NCBI RefSeq assembly: GCF_040544485.1
Contig: NZ_JBDZDV010000002.1
Location: 62,001 to 126,000, forward strand
Source of the DNA: Lacicoccus halitifaciens
GTDB lineage: Bacteria; Bacillota; Bacilli; Staphylococcales; Salinicoccaceae
Reading direction: 5' to 3'
Length of the DNA: 64,000 bases
Shown here: in pieces, positions 7,849 to 16,067 of the stretch
How the letters are laid out: every line of letters starts with the position of its first letter
How positions within the stretch are numbered: position 1 is the first letter of the stretch
Notes under the pieces: model-generated
Seen by the model: only the letters and a program-made list of their open reading frames with translations
What the model was told of the DNA's origin: nothing
Databases searched by the model: none
Position numbers and translations under genes: made by a program

Positions 7849-9033
7849 TCACTCCAGCCTCGGGATGATATTTTCATTGAAGATTTCTTTAGGCAGCGAC
7901 AATGTACAGCATGCATTCGGTATATCCACGATGCCGGCGATGTGCCCCTGTACAGGTGCAGTGCCGAGCAGCATATACGCCTGTTCACCTGTAAAGCCGC
8001 ATGTCTTCAGGAATTCAATTGCATTAAGGCAGGCATTCCTGTATGCGACGTGCGCATCAAGATAATTCTGGTCCCCTGAGAATTCGTTGACTGAAATGCC
8101 TTCAAAGACCAGGTACTCATTATAGTGCGGCATGACCGGTCCGGGCTGGAAGGCAGGATTCCTTTCAATCTTATGTTTCTTCATACCGCCTTTGATGACA
8201 TCCACTTTAAGCTCGATCCATCCCGGGATTTCGATACCGCCGCAGAACGTTATTTCCCCGTCACCCTGGGAGAAGTGCAGATCCCCGACCGATAATTTGG
8301 CACCTTCCACGAACACCGGGAAATAAATTCTCGAACCTTTCGATAAATTCTTGATATCACAGTTTCCGCCATTCTCACGAGGCGGGACAGTCCTTGCGCC
8401 TTCTTTCGCCACCCGGTCGAAATCGTCACCTTTCAAAGTACCTGCGACGACGGAGTCCGGATCCGGCAATTCTGCCAGGGGCGGCACTCTGTCCGGATTT
8501 GTATCCACCAATGCCCGTTCACGTCTGTTCCATTCATCCAGCAATTCCTGGGAAGGCGCCACACCGATCAACCCGGGATGGATGATTCCCGCAAATTTCA
8601 CATTCGGTACATGCCGGCTTGTCGTAAAGATGCCTTCAAAATCCCAAATGGATTTAGCCGCTTCAGGATAGTGGTCGACTAAGAAACTTCCGCCGTTCTC
8701 CTTTGCAAAAATTCCATTAAAACCCCATTCATGCGCACTGAAGGTGCCGATGTCCAAAATGTCCACGACGAGCAGGTCACCGGGTTCCACTCCATTTACG
8801 TGCACAGGCCCGCTCAATACATGTACACGTTTCAAGTTCACTTTCGCAATATCCGAAGGGTCATCATTATTCGAAATCTGACCGTCCGTCCAGTCGAGGC
8901 ACTCCATCTTGAATGCCTCACCGGGTTCCACCGAAAAAGCTGCGGGAATATCAGGATGCCAACGATTGTGTCCGGGATGCTTCTGCTCGTGCATTTTCTT
9001 GTTCAAATCTACTTCGAAAATCTTCTTAGACAT
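7849..9033 (-). CDS. fmdA: Formamidase / acetamidase (FmdA/AmdA family)
   Basis: Hydrolyses short amides such as formamide to ammonia and the acid. The 394 residues match the FmdA_AmdA family along their length: HPGHNRWHPDIPAAFSVEPGEAFKMECLDWTDGQI near the N-terminus, HVLSGPVHVNGVEPGDLLVVDILDIG (~67-92), REDGGN-like PPRENGGNCDIKNLSKGSRIYFPVFV, LHFSQGDGEITFCGGIE, and a Cys-rich end (KTCGFTGEQAYMLLGTAPVQGHIAGIVDIPNACCTLSLP). AAGGAGG 9 nt upstream fixes the start at 9033. It forms an operon with fmdB, with a sigma-A promoter and a cre site upstream. It probably supplies ammonia from amides; the precise substrate is inferred. Confidence 0.93.
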   Translation of the reverse strand: MSKKIFEVDLNKKMHEQKHPGHNRWHPDIPAAFSVEPGEAFKMECLDWTDGQISNNDDPSDIAKVNLKRVHVLSGPVHVNGVEPGDLLVVDILDIGTFSAHEWGFNGIFAKENGGSFLVDHYPEAAKSIWDFEGIFTTSRHVPNVKFAGIIHPGLIGVAPSQELLDEWNRRERALVDTNPDRVPPLAELPDPDSVVAGTLKGDDFDRVAKEGARTVPPRENGGNCDIKNLSKGSRIYFPVFVEGAKLSVGDLHFSQGDGEITFCGGIEIPGWIELKVDVIKGGMKKHKIERNPAFQPGPVMPHYNEYLVFEGISVNEFSGDQNYLDAHVAYRNACLNAIEFLKTCGFTGEQAYMLLGTAPVQGHIAGIVDIPNACCTLSLPKEIFNENIIPRLE

Positions 9034-9067
9034 TAAATCATCCTCCTTGGTGTTAAAATACACTTAT

Positions 9068-9096
9068 ATCATACTGCTGAAAATGAAAATTTACAA
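9068..9096 (-). promoter_or_regulatory. Promoter of fmdAB
   Basis: On the minus strand TTGTAA, 17 bp, TATGAT, 35 bp upstream of the fmdA start. Confidence 0.6.
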
Positions 9097-9104
9097 TAAA
9101 AAAA

Positions 9105-9118
9105 TAAAGCGCTTTCAT
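9105..9118 (-). promoter_or_regulatory. cre site (CcpA) upstream of fmdAB
   Basis: ATGAAAGCGCTTTA on the minus strand, a near-perfect catabolite-responsive element with the central GCGC palindrome. It sits just upstream of the -35 box, a place where CcpA can activate rather than repress; the direction of the effect cannot be told. Confidence 0.6.
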
Positions 9119-9151
9119 ATTATTTTAAGAAGCCCCGAAATTTATATATAA

Positions 9152-9195
9152 AAAACCCATCAGCCGACAGGTATAAGTCAGCTGATGGGTTTTCT
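9152..9195 (-). terminator. Terminator of the serine hydrolase gene
   Basis: AACCCATCAGC (9154-9164) pairs with GCTGATGGGTT (9181-9191), with T-runs on both strands. Confidence 0.8.
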
Positions 9196-9196
9196 T

Positions 9197-10366
9197 TTAC
9201 TCAATGTTCTCAATCAGATTTTCAAGAAATGACATGTCATCAACCGGCTGGGTGCCCATCGGTTTCGGGCGCGCAGATGAAATCGCAATGACGACTTCTT
9301 CCTTCGGGTCGATATGGATGACCTGTCCATGGATGCCGACTGCCTGGAAGGCTTTATTTTCTTTTGACTTCTCCGTCCATGCCGGCCACCACATCAGACC
9401 GTAATTTACTGTCTCCCCATTTTCAAGGGTCACCGGCTGCCCTGCCATCTCCGTCCAGCCTTCGGGCAAGACCTGCCTGCCGCCTGCTTTTCCGCCTTCG
9501 AGGAAAAACTGGCCGAAGCGTGCATAATCTCTCAATACGGCGGAAAAGCCGCTGCCTCCGATTTCATTACCATCCGGGGAATCCAGCCACCATCCTGCTT
9601 CACTTTCCATCCCGTACGGCTCCCATATCTTCTCATGGAGGTAATCAGACATCTTCTTACCCGTGGCACCAATGACGATTTCACCGGCCACCGTTGTCTC
9701 CCCTGTGGAATAGTTGTGGAGGTATCCGGGCTCCCCCGCACTTGGAAGACCCGCCATCACTTCAAGCAGTGCGCCCGGTTCCTGGGAGAGCTGAGCTTTC
9801 AAAAACGCCCGGCGGTCCGATTCCGGGTCGGTGTACGTCTCGTCCCACTTCACGCCGGAGTTCATCCCCAAAATATGACGGACGGTCGTGTTTTCGTAGG
9901 CACTGCCCTTCAATGCCGGTACATATTTTACCGTCGGGTCATCGATGCTTGCAATATATCCATCTTCGATGGCGGCCCCGACCAAAGTGGAAGTGATCGA
10001 TTTTGCGACCGAGATCGACATCCAGCGCGTATCCGGCCCGTTGCCGCGGAGGTAGTTCTCATAAACCAGCCGCCCTCCCTTCAGCACGACGATGCCGGTC
10101 ACTGAATTCAAAGTCAGGTAGTCGTATAAATCATAATTTTGATCGACCTTATCCGTCGTCCTGTCCTTGATTTTCGATTTGAAAGGCTGGAGAGACAGCC
10201 TTGACTGTTCAAAAGGCTCCGGAGTGGTTGAAGCGGGAATTTTGCGTGTCGGAAAAAGCCGTTCAATATTCCGAAATGTGTTGATAGCCAGGTCAGGGAA
10301 CATATCCCCGTTATAGATATTTTCAATGGTTCCGATTTTCTCATTTGCATGTCTGTAGGAACTCAT
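9197..10366 (-). CDS. Beta-lactamase-fold serine hydrolase, 6-aminohexanoate-dimer hydrolase-like
   Basis: Serine hydrolase of the class C beta-lactamase / NylB family, 389 residues, with no signal peptide, so probably cytosolic. The nucleophile motif is SISVAKSITSTLVGAAIEDG (S-x-x-K, ~114-133). The second motif region is NYSTGETTVAGEI (Tyr as general base candidate), with the C-terminal HGQVIHIDPKEEVVIAISSARPKP. AAGGAGG lies 6 nt before the ATG at 10366; the ATG codons further upstream overlap the ribosome site. Monocistronic. Natural substrates of such proteins are usually unknown esters or amides, and nylon-oligomer hydrolysis should not be assumed. Confidence 0.85.
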   Translation of the reverse strand: MSSYRHANEKIGTIENIYNGDMFPDLAINTFRNIERLFPTRKIPASTTPEPFEQSRLSLQPFKSKIKDRTTDKVDQNYDLYDYLTLNSVTGIVVLKGGRLVYENYLRGNGPDTRWMSISVAKSITSTLVGAAIEDGYIASIDDPTVKYVPALKGSAYENTTVRHILGMNSGVKWDETYTDPESDRRAFLKAQLSQEPGALLEVMAGLPSAGEPGYLHNYSTGETTVAGEIVIGATGKKMSDYLHEKIWEPYGMESEAGWWLDSPDGNEIGGSGFSAVLRDYARFGQFFLEGGKAGGRQVLPEGWTEMAGQPVTLENGETVNYGLMWWPAWTEKSKENKAFQAVGIHGQVIHIDPKEEVVIAISSARPKPMGTQPVDDMSFLENLIENIE

Positions 10367-10440
10367 CTTCATCCTCCTTATCATTAAATATATTTTACCC
10401 TCTGCAATCTAATATAAGCACTCGAAATGGGTTGAAGATA

Positions 10441-10472
10441 AAGACGCTTCCAGTCATGACTGGAAGCGTCTT
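10441..10472. terminator. Terminator of the oligopeptide-binding protein gene
   Basis: A perfect 32-bp palindrome, 16-nt arms without a spacer, directly after the stop codon. It lies between two genes read leftwards. Confidence 0.75.
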
Positions 10473-10482
10473 ATACGAACTT

Positions 10483-12042
10483 TTACTCCTCAATGCTCAC
10501 TTCATATAAGAAAAAGCTCGTGTTTGGGGAGATGATCAAATCATTCACCGATTCGTGGTATGCAACACTCACATTTGCATGATGCATCGGAATCCAGACT
10601 GCATCATTCGTCGCATATTCATTTGTCTCGTGAAGCAGCTCCAGACGCTCTTCCTGGTCAATGGTTGTGCGTGACTGTTCCACAAGTTCGTCAAATTCCT
10701 CGTTATTGTATCTCGCACGGTTGGTGGAACCTATATTGTCAGAATGCAGGTTCGGGTAGAATAATTCACTGCCGTCAGCGGTGCTGTTCGCCCAGCTGAC
10801 AAATGCCATTTCAAAGTTTCCATTGGCCGCCTGCTCGAGGAAGGCGCCCCATTCCATCATTTCGATGCTTACATCGAATCCCGCTTCCATCAACTGTGCC
10901 TGGACGATTTCACTCATGAGAACGAAATGACCTTCATTTGCCACAAGCAGAGTGATCGGGGTCTCATCAAAATTATTCTCTTCTATAATTCTTTGGGCCT
11001 CTTCCAAATCATAATCGTATCCGAACTCCTGAGCGGCTTCATCATAACCGAACACTTCCGGGCCAATGATACTGTTGTTCTGAATGCCGGCGCCGTTCAG
11101 CTGCTCCACATATTCATCGCGGTCGATCGCATGGGAAACCGCCTTCCTGAATTCAAGATCATTGAAAGGCGCCTTCTCCATGTTGAAGGTCAAGTAGTTT
11201 ATGCCGGTGCCGGACGTCAAATCCAGTTCAACACCATCCATCTCTTCTATCCTTGGGATATGCTCCGAAGGAATATTCGGAAGGAAATCCACCTGGCCGG
11301 TTTCCAGCATTCCTACAGCAGAAGCGTACTCAGGAATGACGTGCATGGTGACTGTATCCAATGAAGGTGCGCCTTTGAAATAATTTTCGTTCTTTGTGAG
11401 GACGATATTATCCCCGCTCGCCCAGGATTCGAATTTGAAAGGGCCGGAGCCGACAGGTTCAGTCATGATATCACCGGCTTCATCCGCTTCAGGCGATACG
11501 ATTGAAGCATTGACATGGGAAAGTGCCGCAAGCAATGGACCATACGGTTCTTCCGTATTAATCACGACGGTATATTCATCCACCGCTTCAATGGATTCAA
11601 CCGGCTCGAGCAGGGATGCCCTTGGTGCGGCCCTCTCTTCATCCAGCAGCTGTTCGAATGTATACTTTACAGCTTCCGCATTCAAAGGTGTACCATCATG
11701 GAACTCCACACCTTCCAGCAGCTTAAATTCCCATGTGGTATCGTCCACAGCTTCATAGGACTCCACCAGATGCGGTTCGATTTCCATCGTTTCCGGGTTA
11801 TGTATAAACAGCGTATCATACAGCTGCTCAAGCATATAGGCAGACACGGAATCGTTAGTGTCTATTGGAGACAGACCCACTGCATCCGATGAGGTGGCAA
11901 ATGAGATTTCCTGTGCGGATTCTCCTTCATTCCCTGCTTCACCCGACGTCTGCTGCTCCACGTTTGAATCATCATTGCAGGCTGCCAGAAATACGGAGAT
12001 GATTGTAACCAGTATAATACTCTTAAAAAATTTGTTCTTCAT
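10483..12042 (-). CDS. Peptide/nickel-type ABC substrate-binding lipoprotein, orphan
   Basis: Extracytoplasmic solute-binding protein of family 5 (OppA/DppA-like), 519 residues. The lipobox is clear: MKNKFFKSIILVTIISVFLAAC, with Cys22 for lipid attachment, followed by an acidic linker. Family blocks include AYMLEQLYDTLFIHNPETMEIEPHLVESYEAVDDTTWEFKLLEGVEFHDGTPLNAEAVKYTFE (~70-130), and FRKAVSHAIDRDEYVEQL near residue 295. It probably binds peptides or another small ligand. No permease or ATPase genes flank it, so it must share a transporter encoded elsewhere. A similar orphan lies at 34921-36588. Confidence 0.9.
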   Translation of the reverse strand: MKNKFFKSIILVTIISVFLAACNDDSNVEQQTSGEAGNEGESAQEISFATSSDAVGLSPIDTNDSVSAYMLEQLYDTLFIHNPETMEIEPHLVESYEAVDDTTWEFKLLEGVEFHDGTPLNAEAVKYTFEQLLDEERAAPRASLLEPVESIEAVDEYTVVINTEEPYGPLLAALSHVNASIVSPEADEAGDIMTEPVGSGPFKFESWASGDNIVLTKNENYFKGAPSLDTVTMHVIPEYASAVGMLETGQVDFLPNIPSEHIPRIEEMDGVELDLTSGTGINYLTFNMEKAPFNDLEFRKAVSHAIDRDEYVEQLNGAGIQNNSIIGPEVFGYDEAAQEFGYDYDLEEAQRIIEENNFDETPITLLVANEGHFVLMSEIVQAQLMEAGFDVSIEMMEWGAFLEQAANGNFEMAFVSWANSTADGSELFYPNLHSDNIGSTNRARYNNEEFDELVEQSRTTIDQEERLELLHETNEYATNDAVWIPMHHANVSVAYHESVNDLIISPNTSFFLYEVSIEE

Positions 12043-12232
12043 AAAATGTCCCCTTTATATTAATAAGTTTTAGAATATTTATAATTATAATTTATATTTA
12101 ATATTCATACAATATTTATTTTAGTCATCAACATTATTCAGTTCTCGTTTGTCATAAAATATCTGTTTTTCAACAGTAATTTTATACTGTTCCAATGATA
12201 GAATGGACGTTATGTATACAGGGAGTGGTTAT

Positions 12233-12835
12233 ATGTCACAAGGTGAACGGATTTTACAGGAACGTTTCAACACAACCAAACGTGCGAACGCGTTTTATAA
12301 TAATCAGATGATCGACTTTCTGAATGAGGATATGCAGGAATTCATCAAACAGCAGTCTTTCATATTCATGTCGACAAGTGACGCTGCCGGCAACTGCGAC
12401 TCCACCTTCAAAGCCGGGGAGCCGGGGTTCGTCCATATCATTGATGAGAAGCGCCTCATGTATCCAGAGTACCGCGGAAACGGCGTGATGGCTTCCATCG
12501 GCAACATCACCGAGAACCCGCATATCGGTTTGCTTTTCATGGACTTTACAGAACATCATATCGGCCTCCACGTGAACGGCGGGGCTGAAATCATTGAAAA
12601 CGATGAGCTGCACACCGTCGTTGATGAAGGTACTGTTGAAGCATTGACGGCGCAGCATGCCGGCCGTGCAGAACGCTGGGTGCTGATTTCGGTGCATGAA
12701 GCCTACATCCATTGTTCGAAGCATATCCCGCATTTCGTGGATAAGAACGCTTCGAATGACTGGGGAACCGATGACGTGAAGAAAAAAGGCGGGGACTTCT
12801 TCAACGTCAAGGCCAATAAACACAGTGGGAATTAA
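12233..12835 (+). CDS. Pyridoxamine 5'-phosphate oxidase-family flavin-binding protein
   Basis: Split-barrel FMN-binding protein of 200 residues. Characteristic segments are FIKQQSFIFMSTSDAAGNCDSTFKAGEPGFVHIIDEKRLMYPEYRGNGVMASIGNITENPHIGLLFMDF (~38-105) and LHVNGGAEIIEND (~112-124). The conserved tail of the subfamily (ISVHEAYIHCSKHIPHFV) matches 'pyridoxamine 5-phosphate oxidase family' proteins of unknown redox role rather than PdxH. AGGGAG 9 nt before the ATG at 12233 decides the start; the upstream ATGs lack a site. The gene is single. A role in handling reactive small molecules is only a guess. Confidence 0.85.
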   Translation: MSQGERILQERFNTTKRANAFYNNQMIDFLNEDMQEFIKQQSFIFMSTSDAAGNCDSTFKAGEPGFVHIIDEKRLMYPEYRGNGVMASIGNITENPHIGLLFMDFTEHHIGLHVNGGAEIIENDELHTVVDEGTVEALTAQHAGRAERWVLISVHEAYIHCSKHIPHFVDKNASNDWGTDDVKKKGGDFFNVKANKHSGN

Positions 12836-12876
12836 AAAAGGAAGCAGTGGGATATCCCCACTGCTTCCTTTTCTTA
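12836..12876. terminator. Bidirectional terminator between convergent genes
   Basis: A 14-16-bp stem (AAAAGGAAGCAGTGGG with its complement) with A/T tracts on both sides. Confidence 0.9.
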
Positions 12877-13656
12877 TCATGAAGTTGTCTTCGCCCTGCT
12901 CAAATAATAATATGCGCAGGCAACGAACAGTCCGCCGCCGATGATGTTGCCGATCGTCACGGGGATCAGGTTGTAGATGAACCCGCCGATGGTCACACTT
13001 TCCACGCTGCTGTGCAGAAGTGCGATGCCGAGTATCGACATGTTCGCAATGCTGTGTTCGAATCCTGTCGCAACGAATGCGAATATCAACACAAATACAA
13101 GCGCAAGCTTCGCCGCGTCGCCTTTTGCGCGTGTCGATGTCCAGATCGCAAGGCAGACGAGCCAGTTACACATGATTCCCTGGAACAGCAGATTCACAAA
13201 GCCGTCATTCATCTTATCCGCTGCGGTCGCCACAGTGAATCCATCCATTTGGATTTCGGCGAGTATACCGCTGAAGTAGATCAGATAGGAGAATATGATT
13301 GCTCCGATCAGGTTGCCGACGTAGCACCAGAACCAGATGACGAACGTATCTTTCCATGATGTGACTCTCGACAGGGCGCTGAAGGTCAGCGTCATCACAT
13401 TACTCGTGAACAGTTCCGAGCCGCCCCATATCACGATTGCGAGCGCCACCCCGAATGTGATCCCGGTAATCAGGTTCAAGTATGGTGAATCGGCTGCGTA
13501 CAGCGGCCCGCCCATGAAGAAGAGCACTATTACGCCGACACCGATATAGGCGCCGGCCAGTATGGAAGCCATCAGATATCTCATCCGATCGTTTTTGTAT
13601 ATGCTCACTTTATTCATAGCCTGGTTGTTCAATTCATCAATCGTATCTCTATACAT
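12877..13656 (-). CDS. Formate/nitrite transporter (FNT family)
   Basis: Pentameric anion channel of the FocA/NirC family, 259 residues, six helices. The signature blocks are present: ILAGAYIGVGVIVLF (helix 1), GITFGVALAIVIWGGSELFTSNVMTLTFSALSRVTSW (loop and helix 2), YVGNLIGAIIFSYLIYFSG, GIMCNWLVCLAIWTSTRAK (FNT signature 2) and SIANMSI...NLIPVTIGNIIGGGLFVACAYYYL. The central His that gates proton transfer is seen in FEHSIANM. GGGAGG lies before the ATG. No nar, nir or pfl genes are adjacent, so formate versus nitrite cannot be decided. Confidence 0.93.
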   Translation of the reverse strand: MYRDTIDELNNQAMNKVSIYKNDRMRYLMASILAGAYIGVGVIVLFFMGGPLYAADSPYLNLITGITFGVALAIVIWGGSELFTSNVMTLTFSALSRVTSWKDTFVIWFWCYVGNLIGAIIFSYLIYFSGILAEIQMDGFTVATAADKMNDGFVNLLFQGIMCNWLVCLAIWTSTRAKGDAAKLALVFVLIFAFVATGFEHSIANMSILGIALLHSSVESVTIGGFIYNLIPVTIGNIIGGGLFVACAYYYLSRAKTTS

Positions 13657-13740
13657 GTCAGGACCTCCCGGTTCTCATATATGCGATAGTCATTTATCCA
13701 AGAGACATTGTAACATAACCTGCCGTTCCGCCGCCAAACA

Positions 13741-13769
13741 TTGATAGGCAAAACCTTCTCGAGTATAGT
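13741..13769 (+). promoter_or_regulatory. Promoter of the MFS transporter gene
   Basis: TTGATA, 17 bp, TATAGT, 49 bp upstream of the start. Confidence 0.7.
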
Positions 13770-13773
13770 AGAG

Positions 13774-13789
13774 TTGTAAGATGTTACAA
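13774..13789 (+). promoter_or_regulatory. Palindromic operator candidate at the MFS transcription start
   Basis: TTGTAAGATGTTACAA, a perfect 6-4-6 inverted repeat at the expected +1. A half-copy (ATTGTAACAT) lies at 13707-13716 near the divergent FNT gene. A repressor of MarR or TetR type would fit; no such gene is adjacent. Confidence 0.4.
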
Positions 13790-13818
13790 AATACATAAGA
13801 AACTCGGGGGTTGTAATC

Positions 13819-15102
13819 ATGGCATCATCAGATCGTTCGGTACAAAGCTATATTGATTCTCCTGAAAAGCAGGGGAAGCTGTACAGGCGCACGCTGATCA
13901 TCATCGTCATTACACAGATATTCGGCGGGGCAGGCCTTGCTGCGGGCATCACCGTCGGGGCGCTGCTGGCCGAGGATATGCTCGGTACGAATGCGCTCGC
14001 CGGGCTTCCTGCTGCACTGTTCACACTGGGGTCGGCGGGTGCCGCATTTCTCGTCGGCAGGCTTTCCAACCGCTTCGGCAGAAGGCTTGGGCTTTCTTCA
14101 GGCTTCATCGCCGGGGGACTCGGTTCCGCCGGGGTCGTCCTGGCCGCAGTGACAGGCAGCGTATTCCTGCTCTTCCTGTCCCTGTTCATCTACGGTGCAG
14201 GGACCGCAACCAATCTGCAGGCGCGGTATGCAGGGACTGACCTCGCCACTAAGGAGCAGCGGGGTACGGCGGTCAGCCTCGCCCTCTTCTCCACCACATT
14301 CGGTGCCGTCGCCGGCCCGAACCTTGTCGATGTGATGGGCGGCTTTGCGCTGTCGGTGGGAGTGCCTGCACTTGCCGGACCGTTCATACTGGCGGCTGCC
14401 GCCTATCTGCTTGCCGGGCTGTTTTTATTCGCCTTCCTGCGCCCGGACCCTTTCATCATTGCGCGCAAGATTTCAGATCTGAGGGAGGCATCGCAGACCG
14501 AACAGGCGCCGGAGCCTTTCCAGTCCAATAGACGTCTGATCATAACCGGGGCATTCATCATGATTATGACGCAGATCGTCATGGTGACCGTCATGACGAT
14601 GACGCCTGTTCATATGGGCGACTACGGCCATACGCTCGGTGCGATCGGGTTTGTCATCGGACTGCATATTGCAGCGATGTATCTGCCTTCGCCCCTGACC
14701 GGCATCCTGGTGGATAAGCTCGGCCGTTATACGATGGCCATCGCCGCCGGTGTGACACTGCTCGCCGCCGGCGTGGTCGCAGCAACCGCTCCTGGGGAGT
14801 CGTTCCTCATGATGAACGTCGCACTGATCCTGCTCGGCCTCGGCTGGAACTTCGGCCTGATCAGCGGTACTGCCCTGATCGTCGATTCGACCAATCCGGC
14901 CACCCGTCCGAAGACCCAGGGGACGGTCGATGTCTTCATCGCGCTCGGCGGTGCCGGGGGCGGCGCCATGTCCGGCATGATCGTCGCCGGATTCAGCTTT
15001 GAAGTGCTTTCGCTCGCCGGCGGGCTTTTATCTCTCCTCGTCGTCCCGATGGTCATCTGGGCCATCCAGGAGAATAAGGGAAAAGTTGAAAAACACACTT
15101 GA
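13819..15102 (+). CDS. MFS transporter (probable drug/metabolite exporter)
   Basis: Major facilitator superfamily protein, 427 residues with 12 predicted helices. The helix 2-3 motif A is GRLSNRFGRRLGLSSGFIAGGLGS (~81-104). Motif A-like GILVDKLGRYTMAIAAG recurs in the second half (~295-312), and the central loop is hydrophilic (RKISDLREASQTEQAPEPFQSNRR). The start is preceded by a GGGGG-containing site (CTCGGGGGTTGTAATC). Its own strong promoter and a palindromic operator point to induction by a ligand. The -35 box of the tRNA-Ala promoter overlaps its stop codon. Substrate unknown. Confidence 0.88.
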   Translation: MASSDRSVQSYIDSPEKQGKLYRRTLIIIVITQIFGGAGLAAGITVGALLAEDMLGTNALAGLPAALFTLGSAGAAFLVGRLSNRFGRRLGLSSGFIAGGLGSAGVVLAAVTGSVFLLFLSLFIYGAGTATNLQARYAGTDLATKEQRGTAVSLALFSTTFGAVAGPNLVDVMGGFALSVGVPALAGPFILAAAAYLLAGLFLFAFLRPDPFIIARKISDLREASQTEQAPEPFQSNRRLIITGAFIMIMTQIVMVTVMTMTPVHMGDYGHTLGAIGFVIGLHIAAMYLPSPLTGILVDKLGRYTMAIAAGVTLLAAGVVAATAPGESFLMMNVALILLGLGWNFGLISGTALIVDSTNPATRPKTQGTVDVFIALGGAGGGAMSGMIVAGFSFEVLSLAGGLLSLLVVPMVIWAIQENKGKVEKHT

Positions 15103-15127
15103 GTTAAGTGCCGATATATCATATAAT
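15099..15127 (+). promoter_or_regulatory. Promoter of tRNA-Ala
   Basis: TTGAGT, 17 bp, a perfect TATAAT, ending 20 bp before the tRNA. The -35 box overlaps the stop of the MFS gene. Confidence 0.75.
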
Positions 15128-15147
15128 ATTATTCATGTACAGATTGA

Positions 15148-15220
15148 GGGGCCATAGCTCAGCTGGGAGAGCGTTGCGCTGGCAGTGCAAAGGTCAGGGG
15201 TTCGAGCCCCCTTGGCTCCA
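15148..15220 (+). tRNA. tRNA-Ala (GGC)
   Basis: The full cloverleaf can be drawn. The acceptor arm is GGGGCCA with TGGCTCC, the D-arm contains AGCTCAGCTGGGAGAGC, and the anticodon arm is TTGCG-CTGGCAG-TGCAA with anticodon GGC. The T-arm is AGGGG-TTCGAGC-CCCCT-like. The discriminator base is A. The CCA end is not encoded, so it must be added after transcription. Confidence 0.97.
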
Positions 15221-15237
15221 TTACATGAATGATCCTT

Positions 15238-15291
15238 TCCACCCTTTTCATTTTGAAAATGAAAAAAGGGTGGATTTTTTTATCCACCCTT
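15238..15291. terminator. Two overlapping terminators for tRNA-Ala and purC
   Basis: Arm A (15238-15254) pairs with arm B (15256-15274) to stop rightward transcription, followed by TTTTTTT. Arm B (15266-15275) also pairs with arm C (15282-15291) to stop leftward purC transcription. One arm is shared between the two hairpins. Confidence 0.8.
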
Positions 15292-15296
15292 CTTCA

Positions 15297-15980
15297 TCAA
15301 TTCAACAGATATTCACCGATCTCAAGAGGGCCCACGGCTTCCCCGTCCTTGAAGACACGCATGTTGCCGCCTGAAAGTTCATCAATCAGGAGTATTTCAC
15401 CGGTTTCGGCATCACGGCCGAATTCCAGTTTGATGTCGTAAAGCTCGAGGCCTTTTCTGCTGAGCTCATCCTTGACCAGTTCGCTGATCTTCACCGTCAT
15501 ATCGGAGATTTTTTCGTATTCGCCGGGCTCGAGTATCCCGAGCGCTTCAAGTGCCGCTTCATTGATCAGCGGGTCCTGGCGTGCATCATCCTTCAATGTG
15601 GTCTCCACATAAGCCGGAAGCGCCGCCCCTTCTTCGATATAGTTCCCGTAGCGGCGGATGAAGCTGCCGACGGCACGGTATCGGCATATCACTTCCAGCC
15701 CTTCGCCGAACACCGATATTTTTTTGACGCGCATTTCGCGTGCTTCGATATCGGCACTGATGTAATGGGTCCGGATGCCTGCTGCATTGATCTTCTCGAA
15801 GAAGAAGCTCGTCATCTCAAGGCCCGCCCTGCCGGAACCTTCCACCGTGAGCCCGACCTGGTTTTCACCCGGGTCGAACACCCCGTCCTTACCGGTCATA
15901 TCGTCTTTGAAGTAGAGGATGATCTCCCCTGATTGATCCTGATACACATCTTTCGTTTTGCCCTTATAAAGCAATTCCAT
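15297..15980 (-). CDS. PurC-like SAICAR synthetase homologue, divergent
   Basis: A 227-residue protein of the SAICAR synthetase fold, which joins CAIR and aspartate with ATP in purine synthesis. Matching parts are MELLYKGKTKDVY (nucleotide loop), CRYRAVGSFIRRYGN (substrate-binding Arg and Ser region), QDPLINEAALEALGIL and YDIKLEFGRDAETGEILLIDELS. It differs from canonical PurC at the conserved DEISPDxxR motif, which here reads DELSGGNMR. GAGGTGG upstream sets the start at 15980. It stands outside any pur operon. It may be a solo purC or a paralogue with a changed role; confidence in the fold is high, in the reaction moderate. Confidence 0.8.
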   Translation of the reverse strand: MELLYKGKTKDVYQDQSGEIILYFKDDMTGKDGVFDPGENQVGLTVEGSGRAGLEMTSFFFEKINAAGIRTHYISADIEAREMRVKKISVFGEGLEVICRYRAVGSFIRRYGNYIEEGAALPAYVETTLKDDARQDPLINEAALEALGILEPGEYEKISDMTVKISELVKDELSRKGLELYDIKLEFGRDAETGEILLIDELSGGNMRVFKDGEAVGPLEIGEYLLN

Positions 15981-16067
15981 AAATGCCACCTCGTCTGATA
16001 AGTTATCTCCTATTATAATCATTTTCATGAAAAATGGGAAAATAAAAATGCAGGCAGCAGGACATCT

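Noticed and set aside
12254..12880. 208-codon frame antisense to the PNPOx-family gene
   Set aside because: The sense strand has the ribosome site and the conserved family blocks. The antisense frame overlaps a bidirectional terminator.
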